Shown: positions 1 through 8,702 of the stretch, in pieces
Layout: the number at the start of each line of letters is the position of its first letter
Position numbering within the stretch: position 1 is the stretch's first letter
Source of the DNA: CAYVOV01 sp964453525
GTDB lineage: Bacteria; Chloroflexota; Dehalococcoidia; Dehalococcoidales; UBA2162
Length of the DNA stretch: 64,000 bases
Assembly (NCBI GenBank): GCA_964453525.1
Contig: CAYVOV010000009.1
Span: forward strand, 76,220-140,219
Direction: 5' to 3'
Notes under the pieces: generated by a model
What the model saw: only the letters and a program-made list of their open reading frames with translations
Databases searched by the model: none
What the model was told of the DNA's origin: nothing
Position numbers and translations under genes: made by a program

Positions 1-519
1 CTGGGTGGCAAGGCAGTCGGTATAAGCGGCGTTGACGGGGCTGTTATCCAGGGTAAGATTGCCGAAAAGGAGAAGGGCTATGTTGGCACCGTGACCAAGG
101 TAGATACGAGCCTGCTGGAGGCTCTACTTGAGGCGGGCTTTACTCCGGTGGTCTCCCCGATTGGGCTTAATTCCGGTGACAGACCGGCTGATGAACCGCC
201 GACGCTCAACTATAATGCCGATGTCATCGCCGGTGAAATAGCTGCTGCCATAAATGCTGAAAGGCTGGTCTTTCTGACAGATGTGGAGGGCGTCAGTGAT
301 GAATCAGGTAAACTTATTTCTTTAATGACTCCTGAAGAAGCCAATGCTTTGCTAGATTCGGGTGTTGCCTCTGGTGGAATGATTCCCAAGATTAAAGCCT
401 GCCTTACAGCTTCATCAGTTACCCCATCGACGTGTATTATAGATGGTAGAAAATCCCACGCCCTCTTGAGCGAGATAGGGGGAAAAAGTAAGGGAACGGT
501 TATACAACAGGGGAGTTAA
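1..519 (+). CDS. argB: Acetylglutamate kinase (C-terminal part, truncated by window start)
   Basis: The frame is open from base 1, so the gene begins upstream; 172 C-terminal residues are present. Acetylglutamate kinase phosphorylates N-acetyl-L-glutamate with ATP, the second step of arginine synthesis. The first visible residues include GGKAVGISGVDG, and further on are YNADVIAGEIAAA and VFLTDVEGV, all typical of the amino-acid-kinase fold of ArgB. A GTG at 91 could be mistaken for a start, but the conserved segment before it shows it is internal. argD, argG and argH follow on the same strand, so this is an arginine gene cluster. Identification is firm; only the N-terminus is missing. Confidence 0.93.
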   Translation: MGGKAVGISGVDGAVIQGKIAEKEKGYVGTVTKVDTSLLEALLEAGFTPVVSPIGLNSGDRPADEPPTLNYNADVIAGEIAAAINAERLVFLTDVEGVSDESGKLISLMTPEEANALLDSGVASGGMIPKIKACLTASSVTPSTCIIDGRKSHALLSEIGGKSKGTVIQQGS

Positions 520-660
520 AGGGGGGTGAAGCCCCTAATCCAAGACTGATATCCCCCTTTAGAAAAGGGGGATTAAGGGGGATTTTATAAATCCCTATCG
601 GTCTCCCCTTCGACAGGCTCAGGGTAAGCTCTTTACGAAAGGGAGAGGTTAAAAAAAGAA
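517..660. repeat. Dispersed intergenic hairpin repeat, family A copy 1
   Basis: The argB-argD gap is mostly a repeat built of a short GGGG..CCCC hairpin, a CCCCCTTTT/AAAAGGGGG hairpin, and a segment with TTCGACAGGCTCAGGG followed by CTCTTTACGAAAGGGAG. The same order of modules recurs at 4803-4980 and, more diverged, at 17616-17755. No coding potential is seen. Confidence 0.8.
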
Positions 661-729
661 ATTCTAAGGAATGATATAAAGGGGATAGGGCTTAACAATA
701 AAATACCTCAATAATCAGGAGATAAAAAA

Positions 730-1911
730 ATGACTGACTGGCAGGAGATGGACAGCAAATACTATATGCAGACAATAGTACGCCACCCGGTAACACTGGT
801 ACGGGGAGAGGGCGTTCGTGTCTGGGATGACAAGGGCAAGGAGTATCTTGACTTTGTCGGCGGGCTGGCGGTCAACTGCCTCGGGCACTGCCACCCGGTA
901 GTTACTGAAGCTCTATCCGAGCAGGCGCGTACCCTGATGCAGACTTCGCTCTGGTATTACACCGTTCCCATGCTTAAACTCGCCGAACTGCTGGTCAATA
1001 ATAGCTGCATGGACAGGGTTTTTATCTGCAACAGCGGACTTGAAGCCAATGAAGGTGCCACTAAACTCGCCCGCCGCTACGGTGCTCTGAACCTGAATGG
1101 GGCTTACGAGGTGATTACAACAAATAACTCCTTTCACGGCCGCTCTCTTGCCCTGACGGCGGCAAGCGGGCAGGTGAAGATGCACACCCCGTTCGAGCCG
1201 CTGCCGGCAGGCTTCATAAACGTGGAAAATGATGATATCGGGGCGATAAAATCTGCAACTACGGAAAAGACCTGTGCCATTATGCTGGAGCCGATACAGG
1301 CGGAAGGCGGGGTTAATGTTGCTGCCGACGATTACCTGAAAAAGGTAAGAGACTGGTGTAATAGTAAGGGTATTTTGCTCATTCTTGATGAAGTCCAGAC
1401 CGGAATAGGCCGCCTGGGGACGCTATTCGGTTACCAGCTTTACGGTGTGGAACCGGATATCATGACCCTTGCCAAGGGTCTGGGTGGCGGCATACCTATC
1501 GGGGCACTGCTGGCAAAGGAGAAGGCGGCGGTCTTCACCCTCGGTGACCATAATGCCACCTTCGGCGGTAATCCGGTTACAAGTGCAACCGCCTACGCCA
1601 CGCTGAAGTATGTCCTGGACAATGATGTGGCAGGTAACGCCCGCAGAGTCGGAGAATATTTTATCGATAAGCTGAAAAGCCTGAAAGGGAAGTACTCTTT
1701 CATCACCGATGTACGGGGGCGGGGGCTGCTGCTGGCCGTCGAGTTTGATAAGGAGATAGCCCAAGACGTGGTAGCAGGTTGTATAGAGAACGGGCTGCTT
1801 ATTAACAGGCTGAAACCCACCGCCATCCGCTTCATACCACCACTGGTCGTCACTGAAAGTGAAGTTGATGAAGGGCTGGCGATACTGGATAAGGTACTGG
1901 CGGGAATATAA
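730..1911 (+). CDS. argD: Acetylornithine aminotransferase
   Basis: A 393-residue class III PLP-dependent aminotransferase, the usual length for ArgD. It converts N-acetylglutamate semialdehyde and glutamate to N-acetylornithine and 2-oxoglutarate in the cytoplasm. Visible features are the N-terminal VRGEGVRVWDDKGKEYLDF segment, the PLP-contacting Asp in LLILDEVQTG (about residue 220) and the Schiff-base lysine in TLAKGLGGG (about K249). The start ATG follows an AGGAGA Shine-Dalgarno at good spacing. The position between argB and argG supports ArgD over other class III aminotransferases, although such enzymes may also serve lysine synthesis. Confidence 0.95.
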   Translation: MTDWQEMDSKYYMQTIVRHPVTLVRGEGVRVWDDKGKEYLDFVGGLAVNCLGHCHPVVTEALSEQARTLMQTSLWYYTVPMLKLAELLVNNSCMDRVFICNSGLEANEGATKLARRYGALNLNGAYEVITTNNSFHGRSLALTAASGQVKMHTPFEPLPAGFINVENDDIGAIKSATTEKTCAIMLEPIQAEGGVNVAADDYLKKVRDWCNSKGILLILDEVQTGIGRLGTLFGYQLYGVEPDIMTLAKGLGGGIPIGALLAKEKAAVFTLGDHNATFGGNPVTSATAYATLKYVLDNDVAGNARRVGEYFIDKLKSLKGKYSFITDVRGRGLLLAVEFDKEIAQDVVAGCIENGLLINRLKPTAIRFIPPLVVTESEVDEGLAILDKVLAGI

Positions 1912-1959
1912 TCCGGCAAAATGAGGAGTACAAGTAGAGAGTAACTACACTCAAGTAAA

Positions 1960-2075
1960 TACTGATATCAAAGCACTAAATTCTAGACAATATCAAAATA
2001 CTAAATCCAAAACTTTTGTGATTTGGATTTGTTTAGAGTTTATAAGTTAGGATTTAGGATTTTAAAAAAGGTGAT
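1960..2075. repeat. AT-rich inverted-repeat element upstream of argG
   Basis: The argD-argG gap holds an AT-rich imperfect palindrome. Its centre is a perfect 9-bp inverted repeat (AAATCCAAA at 2003-2011, TTTGGATTT at 2022-2030). The arms extend with a repeated ATATCAAA..ACTAAAT unit on the left and TTTAGAGTTTATAAGTTAGGATTT on the right, abridged here to its inner part. It looks like a miniature repeat element; no gene is visible. Confidence 0.6.
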
Positions 2076-2104
2076 AGGGTAGATATAAAAACAGGAGACT
2101 CAGA

Positions 2105-3355
2105 ATGGCAGAAAAAGTGGTTCTGGCTTACAGCGGAGGGCTTGATACCTCGGTAGCGATAAAATGGCTTAAAGAAAAATATGACATGGATGTCATTGCC
2201 GTTAATATAGATGTTGGCAATGAGAAAGATTTTAGCGCCGTCCGCCAGAAGGCACTCGATATTGGCGCTATCAAAGCCAGGATAATTGATGCCAAGGAGC
2301 TGTTCATAAAATATTTCGTTTTCCCGGCGTTGCAGGCGAATGCTGTCTATGAAGGGCAGTACCCCCTGGCAACGGCACTAACCCGGCCGCTGATGGCTAA
2401 ACTGCTGGTTGATGTGGCGGTGGAAGAGGGAGCAACGGCCATAGCCCACGGCTGCACCGGCAAAGGGAATGACCAGGTGAGGTTCGATATAAGCATTAAT
2501 GCCCTGGCGCCGGACATGAAAATTATCGCCCCGGCAAGAGAATGGGGTATGACCCGGGAAGAGACCATTGCCTATGCTAAGGAGCATAATATCCCGATTC
2601 CTGTTACCGTCTCCAGCCCGTACTCGATTGACGAATGCCTCTGGGGAAAAGCTATAGAGTGCGGCGACCTCGAAGACCCGTGGGCAGAACCGCCGGAAGA
2701 CGCCTTCACCTGGACGACTTCACCTGATAAGGCTCCCGACCAGCCTCAGTACATTGAGATTGGTTTTGACAAGGGAATCCCGGTATCCATAGATGGAGAG
2801 GAAATGGATGGAGTTAGTCTTGTCCGGCAGATGAACGAAATAGCCGGCAAGCATGGCATCGGCAGAATCGACCATATCGAAGACCGGGTGGTCGGAATAA
2901 AGTCGCGTGAGGTATACGAGGCACCAGCAGCTGTGGTACTGCTGCAGGCGCATCAGGCGCTTGAAGCGATAACAATGTCAAAGGACCAGCTTGATTTCAA
3001 ACAAAAGGTAGCCCAGGAGTATGCCGACCTTATCTACGGGGGACTCTGGTTCAGCGGGCTGAACAGAGACCTGTCTGCCTATATTATCAGCTCGCAGCGC
3101 TACGTGACCGGAACGGTAAGGCTGAAGCTGTATAAGGGCCACTCCACGATTGTAGGGCGGAAATCACCGAAGTCGCTCTACAACCTCAGCCTGGCAACTT
3201 ACGATGTGGGTGATAAATTCGACCAGAGCGCCTCGGTCGGCTTCATTCACCTCTGGGGACTGCCGCTGAAGAACCAGGCTCAGGTGCAGCTACTTGGTGA
3301 TAACGAAGGCCCGCTGAGCATTATGGGACCAAAAGAGGAAGAGGAAGAAGAATGA
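2105..3355 (+). CDS. argG: Argininosuccinate synthase
   Basis: A 416-residue enzyme that joins citrulline and aspartate using ATP to give argininosuccinate. The N-terminal PP-loop AYSGGLDTS (residues 8-16) binds ATP. Further conserved stretches include HGCTGKGNDQVRF and SIDECLWGKAIECG. An AGGAGA Shine-Dalgarno precedes the ATG. The reading frame ends in a run of glutamates (GPKEEEEEE) encoded by GAG/GAA repeats, an acidic tail absent from most homologues. Its stop overlaps the argH start by four bases (ATGA), so the two are translationally coupled. Confidence 0.97.
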   Translation: MAEKVVLAYSGGLDTSVAIKWLKEKYDMDVIAVNIDVGNEKDFSAVRQKALDIGAIKARIIDAKELFIKYFVFPALQANAVYEGQYPLATALTRPLMAKLLVDVAVEEGATAIAHGCTGKGNDQVRFDISINALAPDMKIIAPAREWGMTREETIAYAKEHNIPIPVTVSSPYSIDECLWGKAIECGDLEDPWAEPPEDAFTWTTSPDKAPDQPQYIEIGFDKGIPVSIDGEEMDGVSLVRQMNEIAGKHGIGRIDHIEDRVVGIKSREVYEAPAAVVLLQAHQALEAITMSKDQLDFKQKVAQEYADLIYGGLWFSGLNRDLSAYIISSQRYVTGTVRLKLYKGHSTIVGRKSPKSLYNLSLATYDVGDKFDQSASVGFIHLWGLPLKNQAQVQLLGDNEGPLSIMGPKEEEEEE

Positions 3356-4719
3356 GCAATATACGCGGTCGGTTTCAAAAAGACGCCGATAATGCAGCAG
3401 CGCAATATACCACATCGATTTCCTGTGACTGGCGACTCTACTCCTACGATATTGCCGGTAGCATCGCTCATGCCCGGATGCTGGCCAAACAGGACATAAT
3501 TACCAACCAGGAAGCGGAGGCAATTGTTAAAGGGCTGGAAACTATCGGTAGGGAAATAGAAGAAGGCACCTTCAAATTCAAACCGGAGCTTGAAGACATC
3601 CATATGAATATAGAAGCCGGACTGATTGAGAAAGTCGGCGAGGTGGGGGGCAAGCTCCATACTGCCCGCTCCAGAAACGACCAGATTGCCCTGGATATGC
3701 GTTTATTTACAAGAGACGCAATTAATGACACGCTATCCGCTCTGAAGAAATTCCAGCAGGCTTTAATAAATCTGGCTGAGGCAAACCGGGATGTGATTAT
3801 GCCCGGATATACTCATTTACAGAGAGCGCAGCCGGTCTTATTCGCCCATCACCTGCTTGCCTATTTTGAGATGCTGCAGCGAGATGCTGAGCGGTTCAGT
3901 GACTGCTTGAAGCGGGCGGATGTTATGCCCCTCGGCAGCGGGGCTGTTGCCGGTGTTGCCTATAATATCGACCGTGAGTTCCTGGCTAAAGAGCTTGGTT
4001 TCAGTCGGGTAAGCGGTAACAGCATGGATGCTGTCTCGGACCGGGACTACATCATCGAGTATGAAGCTGCAGCAAGTATCTGCATGATGCACCTCTCCCG
4101 CCTGGCCGAGGAGATTATTCTCTGGTGCTCAGCCGAGTTCGATTTTATTGAGCTTGATGATGCCTATGCCACCGGCAGCAGCATTATGCCGCAGAAGAAA
4201 AATCCGGACATCGCCGAGCTTGTCCGGGGCAAGACGGGACATGTTTACGGCAGCCTGGTGGCTTCACTGACTATGATGAAGGCTCTGCCGCTTTCCTATA
4301 ACCGGGATTTGCAGGAGGATAAGGAGGAATTCTTCGACTGCGTGGATACGTTGCTCTCAAGTTTGGAGGTATTTACCGGGATGGTTGCCACCCTGCGGAT
4401 TAAAGCCGAAAACACCGGTCAGGCAGCCGGAGAGGGATATATACTGGCTACCGACCTTGCCGACTACCTTGTGAAGAAGGGAGAAGCCTTCCGGAACGCC
4501 CATGATATAGTTGCCAGGCTGGTAAGCTATGCCGAGGAAAAAGGTAGTTCCTTTGATAAGATTACCCTGGACGAATATAAAGAATTCTCATCCATGTTTG
4601 AAGATGATGTTTTCTCGGTTACCGTGAAGTCGTCTCTTGAAGCAAGGGATAACATCGGTGGTACCGCTCCGAAGCAGGTAGCGGAGGCGCTGAAACGCGC
4701 CAGGAAAATGATAGGTTAG
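3352..4719 (+). CDS. argH: Argininosuccinate lyase
   Basis: A 455-residue member of the fumarase/aspartase superfamily; it splits argininosuccinate into arginine and fumarate, the last step of the pathway. The superfamily signature GSSIMPQKKNPD is present near residue 275, with TARSRNDQIALDMRLF and GYTHLQRAQPV earlier, both diagnostic of ArgH. The start overlaps the end of argG by four bases. Length and motifs are normal. Confidence 0.97.
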   Translation: MSNIRGRFQKDADNAAAQYTTSISCDWRLYSYDIAGSIAHARMLAKQDIITNQEAEAIVKGLETIGREIEEGTFKFKPELEDIHMNIEAGLIEKVGEVGGKLHTARSRNDQIALDMRLFTRDAINDTLSALKKFQQALINLAEANRDVIMPGYTHLQRAQPVLFAHHLLAYFEMLQRDAERFSDCLKRADVMPLGSGAVAGVAYNIDREFLAKELGFSRVSGNSMDAVSDRDYIIEYEAAASICMMHLSRLAEEIILWCSAEFDFIELDDAYATGSSIMPQKKNPDIAELVRGKTGHVYGSLVASLTMMKALPLSYNRDLQEDKEEFFDCVDTLLSSLEVFTGMVATLRIKAENTGQAAGEGYILATDLADYLVKKGEAFRNAHDIVARLVSYAEEKGSSFDKITLDEYKEFSSMFEDDVFSVTVKSSLEARDNIGGTAPKQVAEALKRARKMIG

Positions 4720-4802
4720 TTTATAAAATCCATCCTCTGCCCCTTCCTTTTCAAAAGTAAGGGGGGCAAGATAAGATATTAAAGCTTCAGGTATATTAAT
4801 AA

Positions 4803-4980
4803 AAAGAGGTGTGAAGAGGGACAAAGCCCCTTCTCCAAGACCAATATCCCCCTTTTTAAAAGGGGGATTAAGGGAGATTTAATCATAAATCCCTCTCAAT
4901 CTCCCCTTCGACAGGCTCAGGGCAAGCTCTTTACGAAAGGGAGAGGTTAAAAAGGAATTTTGGAGAATGACATTTGATGT
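4803..4980. repeat. Dispersed intergenic hairpin repeat, family A copy 2
   Basis: The 316-base argH-rpe gap is largely this repeat. It carries the same modules in the same order as the copy at 517-660: a GAAGAGGG hairpin, a CCCCCTTTTT/AAAAGGGGG hairpin, TTCGACAGGCTCAGGG and CTCTTTACGAAAGGGAG. The rest of the gap (4720-4802, 4981-5035) shows no gene; the Shine-Dalgarno of rpe lies at its end. Confidence 0.8.
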
Positions 4981-5035
4981 GAAGTTCTTAATTAAGGGGG
5001 TGAGGTTGACAAAAAACCTTCGGAGGGGGTAGCTG

Positions 5036-5710
5036 ATGCCTGAAAGTAGACCTAAAATAAAAATAGCGCCATCCATTCTATCGGCGGACTTCGCCCGCCT
5101 TGGGGAGCAGGTTGCCGAGGTCACAGAAGCCGGTGCCGACTATATCCATGTTGATATAATGGACGGGCATTTCGTGCCAAATATAACAATAGGGCCGGCA
5201 GTGGTAGCGGCTATCCGTCCTCATACCAGCATACCGCTGGATGTGCACCTGATGATTGAAGAGCCGCAGCAGTACATAAAACAGTTCGTTGATGCCGGGT
5301 CTGACATTATCACCGTTCATGCGGAAGCCTGCCCTCACCTCCACGGCACGGTACAGGCGATTAAGAAATCCGGTGTTAAGGCAGGTGTCTCAATTAATCC
5401 CGGCACTCCGCTGGAGGAACTGAGCGAAATTCTGACTTACCTTGACCTTGTACTGGTGATGTCGGTCAATCCGGGCTTTGGAGGACAGGCTTTTATCGAG
5501 GAATCGCTGGACAAGATAGCGCGGTTAAGGGCCGAGCTTGATAAAAGAGGGTTGTCTGCCGAGCTTGAGGTTGACGGCGGTATTAATACTGAAGTAGCGC
5601 CACGAGTGGTCAAGGCTGGTGCCAGGGTGCTGGTGGCCGGAGCAGCGGTTTTCAATGCGGGAAAGTCTGTCAAAGAAGCGATACAGCAGATAAGAGATAG
5701 CCTGGGTTAG
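5036..5710 (+). CDS. rpe: Ribulose-phosphate 3-epimerase
   Basis: A 224-residue TIM-barrel enzyme that interconverts ribulose 5-phosphate and xylulose 5-phosphate in the pentose phosphate pathway. Motifs visible are PSILSADFARLG near the N-terminus, the metal-site region HVDIMDGHFVPN, VNPGFGGQAF for the phosphate loop, and EVDGGI with the catalytic Asp. A GGAGGGGG Shine-Dalgarno precedes the ATG. Length is typical. It stands alone, convergent with rpmB. Confidence 0.96.
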   Translation: MPESRPKIKIAPSILSADFARLGEQVAEVTEAGADYIHVDIMDGHFVPNITIGPAVVAAIRPHTSIPLDVHLMIEEPQQYIKQFVDAGSDIITVHAEACPHLHGTVQAIKKSGVKAGVSINPGTPLEELSEILTYLDLVLVMSVNPGFGGQAFIEESLDKIARLRAELDKRGLSAELEVDGGINTEVAPRVVKAGARVLVAGAAVFNAGKSVKEAIQQIRDSLG

Positions 5711-5765
5711 AAGCAGTATAATGCACAGGCCTGTGAGGGATTAAACACACTGGTATAATTATAGA

Positions 5766-5969
5766 CTAACTCGCAGCGGCCGGCTGTATTTTGACTTCTT
5801 TATGGTGAGTGCGTAGACACCTGGTACAGAGGTTGAGTCGCTTCTTTTTCCCGTCTACAATAAGGGTAACCGGATGAATATTGGGTACCCAGCGCCGGTT
5901 GGTGCGGCGTTTTGAGTGGCTTACATTATGCCCGAACTGGGGTGTTTTACCGCAGAAATCACACTTCAA
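5766..5969 (-). CDS. rpmB: 50S ribosomal protein L28
   Basis: A 67-residue protein matching bacterial L28: N-terminal MKCDFCGKTPQFGHNVSHS and the RRWVPNIHPV stretch. It has CxxC near both ends (CDFC, CTRC), the zinc-binding form of L28. An AGGGGAAG sequence in front of the start on the minus strand is a plausible Shine-Dalgarno. It is transcribed divergently from the fakA-like gene. In many Firmicutes and Chloroflexota rpmB lies next to this DAK-type gene, as here. Confidence 0.96.
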   Translation of the reverse strand: MKCDFCGKTPQFGHNVSHSKRRTNRRWVPNIHPVTLIVDGKKKRLNLCTRCLRTHHKEVKIQPAAAS

Positions 5970-6131
5970 TTGTTCTTCCCCTTGACCGTTAAATCATATT
6001 TAAAGTAATATTCTTTTAACATACTATCATAGTGAGGGAAGCCTGACAAGGGTGTGGGGGTAACACTTGAAGACCTGGAGCAGGCGATAACTCTATCTTA
6101 GATGGAGGAAACTGACAGGGAAGGTAACGGA

Positions 6132-7763
6132 ATGAAACAGGTTGAGTCTGTTACTGGAAGAGAATTAAGAGAAATGCTGGTTACGGCTGCCGGCTGGCTT
6201 GAAAAAAGTGCATCTGACGTGGATGCATTGAATGTTTTTCCGGTACCTGACGGAGATACCGGGACGAATATGCTGCTTACAATGCGTTCCAGTGTTGAGG
6301 AAGCCCTTGAGGACGGTAACAATAGTATCTCACAGGTATCACAGGCAGTAGCCAGAGGAGCGCTCATGGGAGCCAGGGGCAACAGCGGCGTGATTCTTTC
6401 ACAAATCTGGCGGGGTCTGGCGCAGGGCCTGCAGGACAAAGAGGTCTGTAACGGCGGTGACCTAGCTGAGGCATTGAAGCAGGCTGCGGATGTCGCCTAT
6501 AAAGGTATCAGTAATCCGGTAGAAGGGACCATCCTTACCGTGATAAGAGAAGCCTCGGAGGCCGGGCTTACTCAGGCAGCCAGTGAGGAGAATGATGTAA
6601 TAACGGTAATGGAAGCAGTGGTGAATGCCGCCAGTGAATCGGTTGCCAATACTCCGACACTACTTCCCGTACTGAGAGAAGCCGGAGTAGTTGATGCCGG
6701 CGGGCAGGGCCTTTACACGATTCTTGAAGGCGCTCTACGCTATCTCAGGGGCGAGACAGAGCAGATGCAGTTCCGCAAGCCTCAGATGATAGCCAGTAAT
6801 ATCCCCCAGCCGGTAAGACTGCCGCAGATGGTGGCCGAAGAAGAAGCCTACGGATATTGCACCGAGTTTCTGCTTAAGGGGGAAGAACTCAAACCGGACA
6901 AGATAAGAACGCGACTAAAGAAAGAAGGCGAATCACTGATTGTGGTCGGCGATGATACTACAGCCAGGATTCATATCCATACCATGGACCCGGGTAAGGT
7001 GATACGCTATGCAACTTCTCTTGGCACCATGCACCAGGTAAGCATCCGGAACATGGACGAGCAGCACCAGGACTTTCTGGAGATGCAGAGAGAGAGAGCT
7101 CCGGCGGTTGATATCGCCACGGTTGCCGTCGTCTCCGGAGACGGGCTTTCCGAAGTGTTTACCAGTCTGGGAACAACGGCAATTGTACCGGGCGGGCAGA
7201 CAATGAATCCAAGCACCAAGGATATACTCCAAGCGGTAAAAACCGTAGCCTCTGATAAGGTAATAATCTTGCCCAATAATAAAAATATCGTGCTTACTGC
7301 CGAACAGGTACAGGAGTTAACGGATAAAACAGTCGAGGTCGTACCGACGCAGACTATACCGCAGGGTGTGGCGGCACTCCTCGCCTTTGATTATGAGGCT
7401 GATTTTGAAACAAATGCTCAGCTTATGAAAGAAGTATGCTCAACAGTAAAAACCATCGAAATTACCCGGGCTATACGCTCGGCTCAGCTGGATGGTTTAA
7501 GTATTAAAAAGAGACAGACGATTGGCCTGCTGGATGGTGATTTACTGGCAGCAGGGAAAAATTCGATTGATATTGTTACCAAGATGCTGGCAAAACTTGA
7601 TTTAAAGTACAGTGAAATAATCACAGTTTACTATGGGGCGGATGCCAATCAGGAAGAAGCGGAGCAGGTGAGCGCCAGTATCCGCGAACAGTATCCTCAG
7701 CTTCAGGTTGAGGTTGTTCGAGGTGGTCAGCCCTATTATAGCTACATTATCTCTATTGAGTAG
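6132..7763 (+). CDS. fakA: DAK-domain fatty acid kinase catalytic subunit (FakA/YloV-like)
   Basis: About 543 residues. The N-terminal DhaL-type kinase domain shows DALNVFPVPDGDTGTNM, whose aspartates bind Mg-ATP, and GARGNSGVILSQIWRG. The middle and C-terminal parts match FakA (EEEAYGYCTEFLL; LLPNNKN). FakA phosphorylates fatty acids presented by a DegV/FakB protein, for use in phospholipid synthesis. A longer frame exists from an ATG at 6102, but that start lacks a Shine-Dalgarno; the ATG at 6132 has AGGGAAGG at proper spacing and gives the usual N-terminus. The degV gene follows 18 bases later, so the pair is probably one operon. Confidence 0.88.
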   Translation: MKQVESVTGRELREMLVTAAGWLEKSASDVDALNVFPVPDGDTGTNMLLTMRSSVEEALEDGNNSISQVSQAVARGALMGARGNSGVILSQIWRGLAQGLQDKEVCNGGDLAEALKQAADVAYKGISNPVEGTILTVIREASEAGLTQAASEENDVITVMEAVVNAASESVANTPTLLPVLREAGVVDAGGQGLYTILEGALRYLRGETEQMQFRKPQMIASNIPQPVRLPQMVAEEEAYGYCTEFLLKGEELKPDKIRTRLKKEGESLIVVGDDTTARIHIHTMDPGKVIRYATSLGTMHQVSIRNMDEQHQDFLEMQRERAPAVDIATVAVVSGDGLSEVFTSLGTTAIVPGGQTMNPSTKDILQAVKTVASDKVIILPNNKNIVLTAEQVQELTDKTVEVVPTQTIPQGVAALLAFDYEADFETNAQLMKEVCSTVKTIEITRAIRSAQLDGLSIKKRQTIGLLDGDLLAAGKNSIDIVTKMLAKLDLKYSEIITVYYGADANQEEAEQVSASIREQYPQLQVEVVRGGQPYYSYIISIE

Positions 7764-7781
7764 TACGGAGGGTTTCTACAT

Positions 7782-8627
7782 ATGGCAGTCAAAATTGTTA
7801 CCGATAGTCTGTCCGATATAACCAGTGACCTTGCCGGAGAGCTGGGGGTCATCGTAGTGCCGCTAACCGTGCTTTTCGGTCATGAATCCTACCTGGACCG
7901 GGTTACCATTACAACAGACCAGTTTTACGATAGATTGATTAATGATACAATCTGGCCCACTACAACACAGCCTACTCCGGCTGCGTTCGCCGAAGTCTAT
8001 AATGAACTGGCTAAAGAAACCGATGAGATTCTCGTGGTCACCCTTTCCAGCAAGCTCAGCGGTACTTATGAGTCGGCAATGAATGCCAGGAATCTGATTG
8101 AGGGAAAGTGCCGTATCGAGGTAATCGACTCGAAAACTGTTGCCGGAGGGCTGGGACTGATAATCATCTCTGCTGCCAATGCGGCAAAAGAGGGGGCAAG
8201 CCTGGACCAGCTTATCGAGTCCGTTCATAGTGCAATGAACCGTTCCCATTTCATCGTCTATTTCGATACTCTAACCTATCTGGCCAAGGGAGGGCGTATC
8301 GGCAAGGCGAAGGAACTGTTGGGCTCGGTGCTGTCGGTAAAGCAGATACTTGCTATAAAAGACGGTGAACTGGTTCCTTTAACAAGGAAGCGGTCTTTGT
8401 CGGCGGGCATGGACTATTTGTACAGTTTCGTAGCCGGTTTCTCGAATATCGAGGGGCTGGGTGTGGAACACACCACTACTCCGGAAGCGGCAGATAATCT
8501 GGCTAAACGTCTGGGCAGTGTTTTCCCTGAGGATAAAATTTTCAGGTCAACAGTCAGCCCGGTGCTGGGAGTCCATGGCGGTCCTGGTGCAGTAGCGGTT
8601 ACCGTCCTTGAGGCGGAGAAGAAATAA
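7782..8627 (+). CDS. DegV family fatty-acid-binding protein (FakB-like)
   Basis: A 281-residue DegV protein. Family signs are the N-terminal VTDSLSDITSDL, TQPTPAAFAEVYNEL, SSKLSGTYESA and TYLAKGGRIGKA. DegV/FakB proteins hold a single fatty acid in a buried pocket and hand it to the FakA kinase; the neighbouring FakA-like gene supports this role. An ACGGAGGG Shine-Dalgarno precedes the ATG. Which fatty acid is bound cannot be read from sequence. Confidence 0.92.
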   Translation: MAVKIVTDSLSDITSDLAGELGVIVVPLTVLFGHESYLDRVTITTDQFYDRLINDTIWPTTTQPTPAAFAEVYNELAKETDEILVVTLSSKLSGTYESAMNARNLIEGKCRIEVIDSKTVAGGLGLIIISAANAAKEGASLDQLIESVHSAMNRSHFIVYFDTLTYLAKGGRIGKAKELLGSVLSVKQILAIKDGELVPLTRKRSLSAGMDYLYSFVAGFSNIEGLGVEHTTTPEAADNLAKRLGSVFPEDKIFRSTVSPVLGVHGGPGAVAVTVLEAEKK

Positions 8628-8702
8628 CAGACAATAAATCAGGATTGGGCTTCTTTTAGCCGTGCCGGCAGCTATAGCCTTAAGGAGTACGGAGGCGGAA
8701 CT

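Noticed and set aside
5722..5733. CACAGGCCTGTG palindrome between rpe and rpmB as a terminator
   Set aside because: Only 6 bp per arm with no loop and no T-run on either strand.
6102..6131. Upstream ATG for the fakA-like gene
   Set aside because: It lacks a Shine-Dalgarno; the ATG at 6132 has one and gives the usual N-terminus.
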